A stretch of 64,000 nt of DNA, taken from contig NZ_JAALLN010000019.1 of assembly GCF_011751075.1 (NCBI RefSeq), positions 1-64,000 on the forward strand, given 5' to 3'. The first letter of the stretch is position 1; every line of letters begins with the position of its first letter. The translations under genes were made by a program, and so were the position numbers. The DNA comes from Flavobacterium poyangense. GTDB taxonomy: Bacteria; Bacteroidota; Bacteroidia; Flavobacteriales; Flavobacteriaceae. This document shows positions 1 to 7,975 of this stretch, piece by piece. The notes beneath the pieces were generated by a model. That model was not told where the DNA came from and searched no databases. It was given only the letters and a program-made list of their open reading frames with translations.

Positions 1-522
1 TAGTAGTAGGTACTGCAGCAGGGAATGTACAAATCACATCAAGTACGGTTCCAGTAGGATCAGGACTAGTAGTAAATGCAGATGGAACAGTAACAGTTCC
101 GGCCAACACCCCATCTGGAAACTATGCAGTAAGCTATACGATTTGTGAAGTAAACAACCCATTGAATTGTAGTACAATTAGCTCTACGGTAGTAGTAAGT
201 GCCCCGGCGATTGTTGCGGTAACAGAAACGACCCCTTCGGTTAATGGATTACCAGGTGGCACCACCACGGCATTAACGAACAACGATACCTTAAATGGAA
301 GTCCAGTAGTAGTAGGTACTGCAGCAGGGAATGTACAAATCACATCAAGTACGGTTCCAGTAGGATCAGGACTAGTAGTAAATGCAGATGGAACAGTAAC
401 AGTTCCGGCCAACACCCCATCTGGAAACTATGCAGTAAGCTATACGATTTGTGAAGTAAACAACCCATTGAATTGTAGTACAATTAGCTCTACGGTAGTA
501 GTAAGTGCCCCGGCGATTGTTG
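1..522 (+). repeat. Tandem 306-bp coding repeat in the adhesin
   Basis: Positions 1-216 and 307-522 are identical as read by eye, an offset of 306 bp or 102 codons. The array continues upstream of the window. Each unit encodes a Thr/Val/Gly-rich module containing ICEVNNPLNCSTISSTVVVS. Identity at the DNA level, including third codon positions, points to recent duplication or gene conversion rather than old divergence under selection. Confidence 0.9.
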
Positions 523-1205
523 AAGTTCCATCAATTGCCATAATTAAGACAGCGGTATTTAATGATGAAAATAGTAATGGGAATGCTGATGCTGGCGAAA
601 CAATAACTTATAACTTCAAGGTTACTAATACTGGAAATGTTCCTTTGTACAATATTACTGTTTCGGATCCATTAGCTGGTATTATTATGTCAGGAGGTCC
701 AATAGATTTGAATGTAAATGATACGGATGAAGTTTCTTTTAGTGCTCAATATAGCATCACGCAAAATGATATTAATAATGGAAGTATTAGTAATCAGGCT
801 AGTGTAATGGGTAGTGCTCTAAGTGGAATTAAAGTTGAGGATAAGTCCGATAATATAAATAATCTAGGTGACAATCCAACAGTTTTATTATTAAGTGGTT
901 GTGTAATCAAAATTTTTAATGCCGTTTCAATAAATGGTGATAGTATGAACGAAAGATTCTATATACAAGGAATAGAATGTTATCCTGACAACACAGTTCA
1001 AATTTATAATCGTTGGGGTGTATTGGTTTTTGAAAGAGATCATTACAATAATACCGATGTTGCCTTTAGAGGAATTTCAGAAGGACGTGTTACCATTAAA
1101 GAATCAAAAGGATTACCAGAGGGAACATATTATTATATCGTAAAATATAAAGACCATCAATCTACTCCTCATCAGGAAGCGGGTTATCTGTACTTGACCA
1201 AATAA
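1..1205 (+). CDS. Repeat-rich adhesin with T9SS type B sorting domain (3' part)
   Basis: The reading frame is open from the window start, so the N-terminus lies outside. The visible part begins with Thr/Val-rich repeat modules. A DUF11-like segment follows (about residues 175-290, with phrases such as ITYNFKVTNTGNVPLYNITV). The last 90 or so residues form a gliding-motility/CHU_C type B C-terminal domain, with VQIYNRWGVLVFERDHYNN and a terminal GYLYLTK. In the Bacteroidota such domains direct export by the type IX secretion system and surface attachment. The next gene encodes a PorP/SprF-like protein, the usual partner of type B cargo, and an OmpA-family gene follows, so the three probably form one surface operon. 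Whether it acts in gliding, adhesion or biofilm cannot be told from sequence. Confidence 0.85.
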   Translation, partial: VVGTAAGNVQITSSTVPVGSGLVVNADGTVTVPANTPSGNYAVSYTICEVNNPLNCSTISSTVVVSAPAIVAVTETTPSVNGLPGGTTTALTNNDTLNGSPVVVGTAAGNVQITSSTVPVGSGLVVNADGTVTVPANTPSGNYAVSYTICEVNNPLNCSTISSTVVVSAPAIVEVPSIAIIKTAVFNDENSNGNADAGETITYNFKVTNTGNVPLYNITVSDPLAGIIMSGGPIDLNVNDTDEVSFSAQYSITQNDINNGSISNQASVMGSALSGIKVEDKSDNINNLGDNPTVLLLSGCVIKIFNAVSINGDSMNERFYIQGIECYPDNTVQIYNRWGVLVFERDHYNNTDVAFRGISEGRVTIKESKGLPEGTYYYIVKYKDHQSTPHQEAGYLYLTK

Positions 1206-1253
1206 TATTCTATGCTAATTAATTGGCTTGTTGAAGTTGAGCTGTAATTAAAA

Positions 1254-2171
1254 ATGAAAAAAATGAAAAAGTTAATTTTAGTTTTACTGTTTTGTTCAAC
1301 TGCGAGCTTTGCACAGCAGGATGCACAATTTACACAATACATGTACAATACCATTAATGTGAATCCTGCTTATGCGGGATCACGTGGAGTACTGAGTATT
1401 TTTGGTATATATCGTACCCAATGGGTTGGGTTAGATGGCGCGCCGGAAACAAGTAGTTTTTCTGTAAATACACCAGTTGGCAATAACGTTGGGTTAGGAG
1501 TTTCATTAATCAATGATAAAATAGGTCCAACGAATGAGAATAACTTATCGGCAGATTTTTCGTATTCTATACCAACATCGGCTACAGCCAAATTATCTTT
1601 TGGTATAAAAGGATCAGCAAATTTATTCAAATTAGATCCGACTAAATTAACACCAGAAGATCAGGGAGATCCGCAATTTCAGGATTTTAAAAATAAATTC
1701 ACGCCTAATATTGGAGCCGGAGTTTACTGGCATACAGATAAAGCTTATGTAGGTTTATCGGTTCCTAATTTCATTCAGACCAATCGTTATGATGATAATG
1801 ATGTTGCGATTTACAAAGACAAAATCAACTATTATTTAATCGCAGGTTATGTATTTGAATTAGATCGTTATGAAACCGTAAAATTTAAACCGGCTATAAT
1901 GACAAAAATGGTCGAAGGTTCACCATTGCAAGTAGATGCATCGGCTAACTTTATGTTCAACGATAAATTTGTAATTGGAGTGGCTTACAGATGGAGTGCT
2001 TCGGTAAGTGCACTGGCTGGTTTTCAAATCACAGATGGTTTGTATTTGGGTTATGCTTACGATCGTGAAACAACCAAATTAGTGAATTATAATTCAGGAT
2101 CGCACGAGATATTCCTCCGTTTTGAATTCTTAAATAAATATGGACGTATAACTTCACCAAGATTTTTCTAA
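1254..2171 (+). CDS. PorP/SprF family type IX secretion membrane protein
   Basis: A 305-residue outer-membrane protein with a signal peptide ending near ASFAQQ. It has the family pattern QDAQFTQYMYN..NVNPAYAGSRG, followed by alternating strand-like segments and an aromatic C-terminal strand (EIFLRFEF). PorP/SprF proteins are beta-barrels that help export or surface-anchor specific T9SS cargo with type B sorting domains. In F. johnsoniae, SprF serves the adhesin SprB. The gene lies 48 bp after a type B adhesin and 2 bp before an OmpA gene, which supports a dedicated export/anchoring operon. A second ATG four codons downstream could also be the start. Confidence 0.9.
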   Translation: MKKMKKLILVLLFCSTASFAQQDAQFTQYMYNTINVNPAYAGSRGVLSIFGIYRTQWVGLDGAPETSSFSVNTPVGNNVGLGVSLINDKIGPTNENNLSADFSYSIPTSATAKLSFGIKGSANLFKLDPTKLTPEDQGDPQFQDFKNKFTPNIGAGVYWHTDKAYVGLSVPNFIQTNRYDDNDVAIYKDKINYYLIAGYVFELDRYETVKFKPAIMTKMVEGSPLQVDASANFMFNDKFVIGVAYRWSASVSALAGFQITDGLYLGYAYDRETTKLVNYNSGSHEIFLRFEFLNKYGRITSPRFF

Positions 2172-2173
2172 TT

Positions 2174-4114
2174 ATGAAAGTTAAAAATATAATTTATGCT
2201 GCTGTTTTGTCGTCTGTTTGTTTTAACGGAACGGCTCAAAAAACAGTTTTAAATAAAGCAGAGAAGGAGTACAATCAATATGCTTTTGTAGACGCTATCG
2301 CTATTTATGAAAAAGTAGCAGAAAGCGGATATAAGGATGAAAAAATGTTTCAGAGATTAGGAAACTCCTATTATTTTAATGCCGAATTACCGAACGCTGC
2401 AAAGTGGTATGACGCCCTTTTTGCTTTTAACGAGCAACAAGAACCTGAATATTATTACAGATATGCTCAGACGTTGAAATCTGTGGGTGATTATGCCAAA
2501 GCAGATAAAATGCTTGAAATTTTTAATGTGAAAGTTAAAACTGATACAAGAGGCGTTTTATTCGAAAACAATAAAAATTATCTGGAGCAGATTAAAGCGA
2601 ATTCAGGAAGATTTGATATTGCAAATGCCGGAATTAATTCGAAACAATCAGATTACGGAAGTACAATTTATAATAATAAATTAGTATTTGCTTCTGCTCG
2701 TGATACTGGAAGTGTTATTAAAAAAACATTTAAATGGACAAATAAATCGTTTACGAATTTATATGCTGCGGAATTAAAAGCGGATGGAACTTTAGATAAT
2801 CCAATTCGGTTTGAGAAAAAAATCAATTCAAAATTCAATGAATCTTCTCCGGTTTTCACCAAAGATGGAAAGACAATGTATTTTACCCGAAACAATTTTT
2901 TAGGAGGTAAAAAAGGAAAAGACAAAAAAAGAATTACATTATTAAAGTTGTACAAAGCCGAATTTGTAAATGATAAATGGACAAATATTATTGAGTTGCC
3001 TTTTAATAGTGATCAATACAGTATTGCACATCCGGCTTTAAGTCTGGACGAAAAAAAGCTGTATTTTGCATCAGATATGCCGGGAACTTTAGGACAATCG
3101 GATTTGTTTAGTGTTGTTATTAATGAAGATGGAACATTCGGGAAACCGGAAAATTTAGGAACAGCAATTAATACCGAAGGAAGAGAAACATTCCCGTTTA
3201 TATCCGGAGATAATGAACTTTATTTTTCAAGCGACGGACGTCCTGGATTAGGCGGACTTGATGTATTTGTGGCAAAAATCAAGGAAGATGCTACCTTTGA
3301 TCTGGTACAAAATATTGGAGAACCCGTAAATACCAAGTTGGATGATTTTGCCTTTATAATTGACAGCAATACACGTAAAGGTTACTTCTCATCCAACAAA
3401 GAAGGCGGAATTGGAAATGATGATATCTATAAATTCACAGAAACAAAAAGACTGGATTGTGAAAAAAAATTATTTGGAATTGTTTCAGATTCTCAAACGA
3501 ACGAAGCTTTAGCCGATGCAAAAGTAATTTTGCTTGACGATAAGTTTAAGGAAATTGCAACAATAATTTCGGATAAAAACGGAAATTACAATTTTGATGT
3601 AAAATGCAATCAAACTTATTATGTAAGAGTTTCAAAACAAGATTATGAAACTAATGAAAGTCAGGTTACAATTCAGCCAACAAATGATAAACCCGAAGTA
3701 GATATTAAATTAAATAAACAAATCAAGCAAATACAAGTAGGGACAGATTTGGCTAAAACCTTAGAGATTCCTATTATTTATTTTGATCTGGATAAATCAT
3801 TTATTCGTGAGGAAGCTGCTTTTGAATTAGAGAAAGTACTTGCTGTAATGAAACAATATCCTAAAATGAAAATCGATGTTCGTTCTCATACAGACAGTAG
3901 ACAGACTCTGGAATATAATATGAGATTGTCTAATAAAAGAGCAAAAGTAACAATCGAATGGTTTGTAAAACGAGGAATTGCCCCAACCAGAATATCAGGG
4001 AAAGGATATGGCGAAAGTCAGTTAATCAATAAATGTTCAGATAATGTAGCTTGTACAGAAGATGAACATCAGTTAAACAGAAGAAGTGAATTTGTAATTG
4101 TTTCAATGCAATAA
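2174..4114 (+). CDS. OmpA-family protein with TPR and PD40-type repeats
   Basis: A 646-residue protein. After a short signal peptide come TPR-like helices (about residues 25-130). WD40/PD40-like beta-propeller motifs follow (about 160-430; for example LYFSSDGRPGLGGLDVFVAK). A CarboxypepD_reg-like Ig domain (about 435-520) precedes a C-terminal OmpA peptidoglycan-binding domain (about 530-646, with YFDLDKSFIR and SHTDSRQ...LSNKRA). This order is common in Bacteroidota proteins encoded after PorP/SprF genes, such as PorE/SprE-like relatives, and is thought to link T9SS-associated outer-membrane parts to peptidoglycan. The 2-bp gap from the preceding gene indicates translation coupling. Confidence 0.88.
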   Translation: MKVKNIIYAAVLSSVCFNGTAQKTVLNKAEKEYNQYAFVDAIAIYEKVAESGYKDEKMFQRLGNSYYFNAELPNAAKWYDALFAFNEQQEPEYYYRYAQTLKSVGDYAKADKMLEIFNVKVKTDTRGVLFENNKNYLEQIKANSGRFDIANAGINSKQSDYGSTIYNNKLVFASARDTGSVIKKTFKWTNKSFTNLYAAELKADGTLDNPIRFEKKINSKFNESSPVFTKDGKTMYFTRNNFLGGKKGKDKKRITLLKLYKAEFVNDKWTNIIELPFNSDQYSIAHPALSLDEKKLYFASDMPGTLGQSDLFSVVINEDGTFGKPENLGTAINTEGRETFPFISGDNELYFSSDGRPGLGGLDVFVAKIKEDATFDLVQNIGEPVNTKLDDFAFIIDSNTRKGYFSSNKEGGIGNDDIYKFTETKRLDCEKKLFGIVSDSQTNEALADAKVILLDDKFKEIATIISDKNGNYNFDVKCNQTYYVRVSKQDYETNESQVTIQPTNDKPEVDIKLNKQIKQIQVGTDLAKTLEIPIIYFDLDKSFIREEAAFELEKVLAVMKQYPKMKIDVRSHTDSRQTLEYNMRLSNKRAKVTIEWFVKRGIAPTRISGKGYGESQLINKCSDNVACTEDEHQLNRRSEFVIVSMQ

Positions 4115-4175
4115 GAACTTACAAATCATTATCGATAAAAACACAGTCATAAAATGTGTGAGTTTTAAAAATAAC

Positions 4176-4212
4176 GGGGTTTAACTTTTTAAATAAAGTT
4201 GAACCCCTTTTT
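4176..4212 (+). terminator. Rho-independent terminator after the OmpA gene
   Basis: Twelve-base arms (4176-4187 and 4196-4207) pair with one G-T wobble and are followed by a run of T. It lies 60 bp after the OmpA stop codon and probably ends the adhesin/sprF/ompA transcript. Confidence 0.8.
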
Positions 4213-4314
4213 CAAATATAGTTAAGAACTGATTGAGTATTAATTCCTAATTATGGATTAGAATAGCCCGTTTTTTGGTCAGTTCTATTCAAATAGACCT
4301 ATATTTCTTAAAAG

Positions 4315-5089
4315 GGTTCTGTCGCATTTGGGAATAGCTTTTATCTTTGGAATTTTAAAACTAAAAAAAAACGAATACCAAAGGTCAGAGCTATCCAAAA
4401 TCTATTATTCTTCGGGCAGTGTATTTTAAATTAAGATTTACCCCTAAGTTACCGGGATGTATAAGAGATCATGAACATGTGAGGAGTTCATGTTGATCAT
4501 GCTACCATTCAGCGCTGGGTTTATAAGTTTACACCTTTCATCGAGTTAGAAATGAAGAAGAGAAAAGGCAGAGTGGGGACGAGCTGGAGATTGGATGAGA
4601 CCTATATCAAAGTAAAAGGTATATTGTGTTATTTATATCGAGCGGTAGATAAATTAGGTAATACGGTTGACTTTCTTTTGACCAGAAAAAGACAAAGAAT
4701 GAGCGCTCAGTCTTTTCTAATTAAAGCAATTAATAATAATTGCCGGCCAAGAGTAATAAACATTGATAAAAGCGGTTCTAATACTGCAGCGATCAAAGTC
4801 TAGAACAAACGTTCATTCTCAAAGATTAAAATCCGGCAATGTAAATATCTCAACAATATTGTTGAACAGGACCATCGATTTATAAAATGGAGGATACAAA
4901 ATGGGTTAGGTTTTAAAAGTTTTGAATCGGCCAGACGAACATTGAGCGGAATTGAAGTTGTACATATGCTAAGAAAGAATCAGATGGTCAGACCAGGGGT
5001 AACTATGTTTAAATCATTCTGTAAATTGGCGGACTAACTTTAAAAATACTTAAAGTGTTATATTTGATTCTGACAGATGCGACAGAACC
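4315..5089 (+). mobile_element. IS6-family insertion sequence remnant
   Basis: About 775 bp bounded by 16-bp inverted repeats with one mismatch: 4315-4330 begins ggttctgtcgca, and 5074-5089 is its reverse complement. Inside is a decayed IS6/IS26-type transposase. The flanking 8-mers (cttaaaag and attgttga) do not match, so no target duplication is visible. Replicative recombination or later decay could explain that. Confidence 0.85.
4392..5037 (+). pseudogene. IS6-family transposase pseudogene
   Basis: Conceptual translation gives an IS6-family DDE transposase. It has YPKSIILRAVYFKLRF, VDHATIQRWVYKFTPF, WRLDETYIKVKG (first catalytic Asp), NIDKSGSN (second Asp region) and VEQDHRFIKWR (Glu region replaced by the family's usual context). 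The reading frame is broken by a frameshift near 4440-4447 and by in-frame stops at 4462 (TAA), 4480 (TGA) and 4801 (TAG, where relatives have Tyr). The longest intact piece is 4552-4803. The element cannot make its own transposase but might be moved in trans by an intact copy. Confidence 0.85.
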
Positions 5090-5134
5090 ATTGTTGAAGG
5101 ATTTCTTTATGAAATGTAATAATCAAAAAAATTA

Positions 5135-5168
5135 AAAAAGCCCTTTACAAAGAGTAAAGGACTTTTTG
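5135..5168. terminator. Bidirectional terminator-like hairpin
   Basis: Arms ccctttac and gtaaagg are extended by A-rich and T-rich flanks on both sides, giving a stem usable on either strand. It lies just outside the IS6 remnant and may have belonged to a gene now lost. Confidence 0.6.
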
Positions 5169-5272
5169 TTTAAATTCAAATCTTCCAAATTTAAATTTGT
5201 TTAGGGGACTAAACTAAAGTAAATATAGATAAATTAAGCTTTAGTTTAGGTTTTTATAAGTAAAATAAATAG

Positions 5273-5303
5273 AAAAAGCTGTCAAAAATTTGACAGTTTT
5301 TTT
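5273..5303 (+). terminator. Terminator-like hairpin with T run
   Basis: Perfect arms ctgtcaaa and tttgacag are separated by two bases, with A-rich DNA before and seven T after. This is a rho-independent terminator shape. The gene it once served is not visible. Confidence 0.6.
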
Positions 5304-5399
5304 ATCAATACTTAACGCGTTTAAAATGTTCAATGTTTTAATCTATATTTGGATAAAAGTCTGAGGCTTTAAGTATAAAAATATACCCTATAAATAAAA

Positions 5400-5936
5400 A
5401 TGAACATAAATACAATCCAACATCACAGCTATGAAAAAGGACTTCCTCAAGAAGGAAATTTTATACTTGGACAAAAACACGGAGACAATATATTTGTATA
5501 TCAGGCATTCAATGATAAAATTGCAGACTATGCTATAGAAAAACAAAAATTTGGAGGACAAGAGTACAGCTTTGACAGAATGACTTAGATAAAACCAAAC
5601 TTTTTGTGGATGATGTACAGGAGTGATTGGGCGAACAAAGACAGCAACCAAAGTCGAATTTTAGCTATTGAAATGACTTTTGAAGGTTTTCAAGAGTTTC
5701 TTGCCAAAGGCATTTTAACAAGCTATAATGAAGCCTACGGCGATGAATCTGTATGGAAAGAAAAACTAAATACTAGCAACGTAAGAATTCAGTGGGATCC
5801 TGACCATAATATTAAAGGAGAAAAGTTAAAACGCAGGGCTGTTCAAATAGGAATTAAAAATGAAGCTTTAAAAAAGTTTAATAGCAAATTTATAAAATCA
5901 ATTCAAGACATTTTGTGGCGCAACTTTGAACTTTAA
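5400..5936 (+). pseudogene. DUF4291 family gene interrupted by an amber codon
   Basis: Two open stretches, 5400-5588 and 5604-5936, are in the same frame and are separated only by a TAG at 5586-5588. Read through, the product is about 178 residues and matches DUF4291: FVYQAFNDKIADYAI, then FDRMT-stop-IKPNFLWMMYRSDW, then VRIQWDPDHN and RRAVQIGI. Relatives have Trp (TGG) at the stop position, so a single G-to-A change explains the break. The remaining sequence shows no further damage, so the lesion is recent, or the codon is read through at some level, or it is a sequencing error. The function of DUF4291 is not established. It lies just outside the left end of the mobile element. Confidence 0.8.
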
Positions 5937-5974
5937 AAATGCGCCACGAATGCGCCACAAAGTTTTTGTTCGAT

Positions 5975-6069
5975 TTTATAAATATTGAAAAGCGGTATAA
6001 AAGAAAAAAACCTGCAAATCGTTGGATTTGCAGGGTTTACCGCTCTTTTTGGCCATTTTTGAAAACTTT
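5975..6069. other. Candidate left attachment region (attL) with displaced tRNA-type terminator
   Basis: This stretch matches the sequence beside tRNA-Tyr (61025-61129) in the same order and orientation. A 17-bp identity (tttataaatattgaaaa, 5975-5991) is followed by a second 17-bp identity running into a hairpin (6004-6020, stem cctgcaaatc/gatttgcagg, 6011-6034). An 11-bp identity (ttgaaaacttt, 6059-6069) comes last. On the minus strand the hairpin is followed by T, as a tRNA terminator would be, yet no tRNA is present here. I infer that it is the original downstream flank of tRNA-Tyr, separated from it by insertion of the element. The exact crossover point is not resolved. Confidence 0.55.
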
Positions 6070-6506
6070 GAAAATCTTATTTTTCCTTTGTTTTCGAGCC
6101 TTCGCGGAGAAAGAGGTTCCTCCTTCATTTATTAAAACCCTAGTAAATACTAGGTTTGTATGCTATTTAAGAGCAGGAACAGAAAAAAAAGTGTACCTCG
6201 AAATATTAACCGATTTCTTTAAGCAAAGATAGGTTAAAAACAGCAGAAACTGCAAATTTCAAATGTGAATTTTAAGAAATTAGAAGATCGAAAACCGATG
6301 TTTTTTTGTCATTTGATACATTTTGAGCTTCTCCTTAAAGCATTGTGATAAGGACTTTTGAGTAATTAGAGATATTATGATGTCGTTCTGTTCTAAATTT
6401 TTATTTTATGGTTTATGGGAATTCTTTGCGAATGCAAAATGTTTTGTTAAGCAAATAAAAACTAGATTTCAATTTATTATAATATTCTATTCTGAGTCTC
6501 CAGTTT
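6070..6506. other. Gene-free left arm of the element
   Basis: No supported gene. The open frame across 5939-6232 overlaps the attachment repeat and has no recognisable content. The region presumably holds the promoter of the following gene and arm-binding sites for integrase, but I could not define repeats for either. Confidence 0.5.
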
Positions 6507-7796
6507 TTGTTTGCATATCCACTAAAGATAAGCGATAAACTAAGGCTTAAAGCAAAAAGGGTATCACGAAGACTTAATGATGAGCACTTTCAGAAGGCTC
6601 ATGTAACGTCAGTTCAGAAGGGGGCTAGTCTCAGCGAAGATCAGCACGAACTGGAGAAGATAATTATGGAAGGAGAACGCGAAATCTACTCCTACAGCGT
6701 AAAGAGATTAAAGGAAAAAACAGATAAGGCTGAGCTTTTCAAGAATTACAGAAATGTTTTTGGATTTCTCGATTTTCAGGGATGTATTGACATGGTTACA
6801 AAATCGTCGAGAATTGATACGTTTGACAGGATTTTTATGAAATCTAAAAATGAGTTTTTAATTAGTTTTGATTTTCGTGACAGGACGTTGACAGGAGAAT
6901 TGAAATTTGAGATTTACAGACATTTTTTAGAAAGTATTGATGTACAGGTGGAAGATGTTCTTCAATATTTTGTCAATGATTACCTTAATGCAAAATTCGA
7001 GGTGGATACTTTTAAATTGTATCTTCCCAATGCTACAGGCAGACCGTTGGAGAAAATAAGGTTGTTAGTTCCTGAATTTGAATCTATTATTGAGCAATAC
7101 CGGCTTTATGCGCTTGAGGGTTTTATTGACTTTGAACTCTTACAGGTCACAACTAAAACATCTGGCTTTGAAAAAATACCTTCACGAGTTAAAAGGAAGT
7201 ATGTATATCCGTGCGGAGATGAGTACGTAAAACTAAGCAGATATTTTTTTACAAGTGGAAGTTTGCTATTTGATTTTCAAAAGTATGGCTCAAAATACAG
7301 CTGTTTCTATCACTTGATTATTTCTGAGGATTTGACCGTGACTGATTTTGACAGTTATGAAAAAGAGATTATACAAAAATTTATTGATGAAAACTACCTC
7401 ATCCTTGATCAAAATGCTGCTGTAAAACCTAGAAACAATATCTTTTTCACTGTAATTGCGATTCTTCATAATAATGATGTCCTAAGCTATTACCATTATC
7501 CGCAACATCTTAGAGACGAAATAGACAGGATGGAAAAACAAAAGATTGTTTCTTTTTCAGCTTCTTTATTTACGAAAGCGGAAAGAGATTTTTTTAATTA
7601 TTACCTAAACAACCGCTTCTCTAATGGGCTTTGGCTTCGTAATAAATATGTACATGCAACAAACAGCCACGACGAGGAAACACAAAAAAATGACTATCGC
7701 ATACTGTTGAAATTACTGGTTTTACTTGTTTTAAAAATAGAAGATGATTTAAGGATTGAAGCACATGTCAAAGCATTAAAATTTGAAAAGGCATAA
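6507..7796 (+). CDS. Unknown protein with a C-terminal HEPN-like motif
   Basis: A 429-residue protein that I do not recognise as a named family. The C-terminus carries LRNKYVHA (Arg378 to His383), the R-x4-H spacing of HEPN ribonuclease domains. It is followed by a hydrophobic helix (LLKLLVLLVLKIEDDL), like other large hypothetical proteins that end in HEPN-type helices. The rest is mixed alpha/beta without visible catalytic motifs. The frame is closed upstream by TAA at 6480, and the only starts before residue 54 are TTG (6507), CTG or ATT. Either a TTG start is used or the 5' end has been trimmed. The next in-frame ATG is at 6669. It is convergent with the Gabija-like pair and shares a bidirectional terminator with it. 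A defence role is an inference from motif and position. Confidence 0.6.
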   Translation: MFAYPLKISDKLRLKAKRVSRRLNDEHFQKAHVTSVQKGASLSEDQHELEKIIMEGEREIYSYSVKRLKEKTDKAELFKNYRNVFGFLDFQGCIDMVTKSSRIDTFDRIFMKSKNEFLISFDFRDRTLTGELKFEIYRHFLESIDVQVEDVLQYFVNDYLNAKFEVDTFKLYLPNATGRPLEKIRLLVPEFESIIEQYRLYALEGFIDFELLQVTTKTSGFEKIPSRVKRKYVYPCGDEYVKLSRYFFTSGSLLFDFQKYGSKYSCFYHLIISEDLTVTDFDSYEKEIIQKFIDENYLILDQNAAVKPRNNIFFTVIAILHNNDVLSYYHYPQHLRDEIDRMEKQKIVSFSASLFTKAERDFFNYYLNNRFSNGLWLRNKYVHATNSHDEETQKNDYRILLKLLVLLVLKIEDDLRIEAHVKALKFEKA

Positions 7797-7899
7797 AAAA
7801 TGCGATGTAAATATTGAATAAGAAATCTGAGCTATTTTTAATATAAATAATGTTAATATTGTTTTGTTTCAAAATGAAATTGAAAATTATTTTATAAAA

Positions 7900-7937
7900 C
7901 AAAAAGGCCGGAGAGCAAAGTTTCCGACCTTTGTTTT
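7900..7937. terminator. Bidirectional terminator between convergent genes
   Basis: Arms around aaaggccgga and tccgaccttt pair with one wobble, with A-rich DNA before and T-rich DNA after. It sits between the ends of the HEPN-like gene (+) and the helicase gene (-). Confidence 0.75.
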
Positions 7938-7975
7938 AAGCAATTTAAGATCTTAAAATCTGATTGAAGTCGAAA

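Larger units (their letters stand above)
5090..5399. other. Gene-free spacer with two terminators
   Basis: No credible coding sequence. It holds two hairpins listed separately (5135-5168 and 5273-5303) and otherwise AT-rich DNA. It also probably contains the promoter of the broken DUF4291 gene. Confidence 0.6.

Noticed and set aside
4301..5099. Target-site duplication of the IS6 remnant
   Set aside because: The 8-bp flanks on the two sides do not match.
6090..6130. Duplicated 3' end of tRNA-Tyr at the left end of the element
   Set aside because: Only scattered matches to the tRNA 3' end; no exact block of useful length, so the crossover was placed in the flank instead.
5939..6232. 97-codon plus-strand frame
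   Set aside because: It crosses the attachment repeat and terminator hairpin, has no family features and low-complexity basic content.
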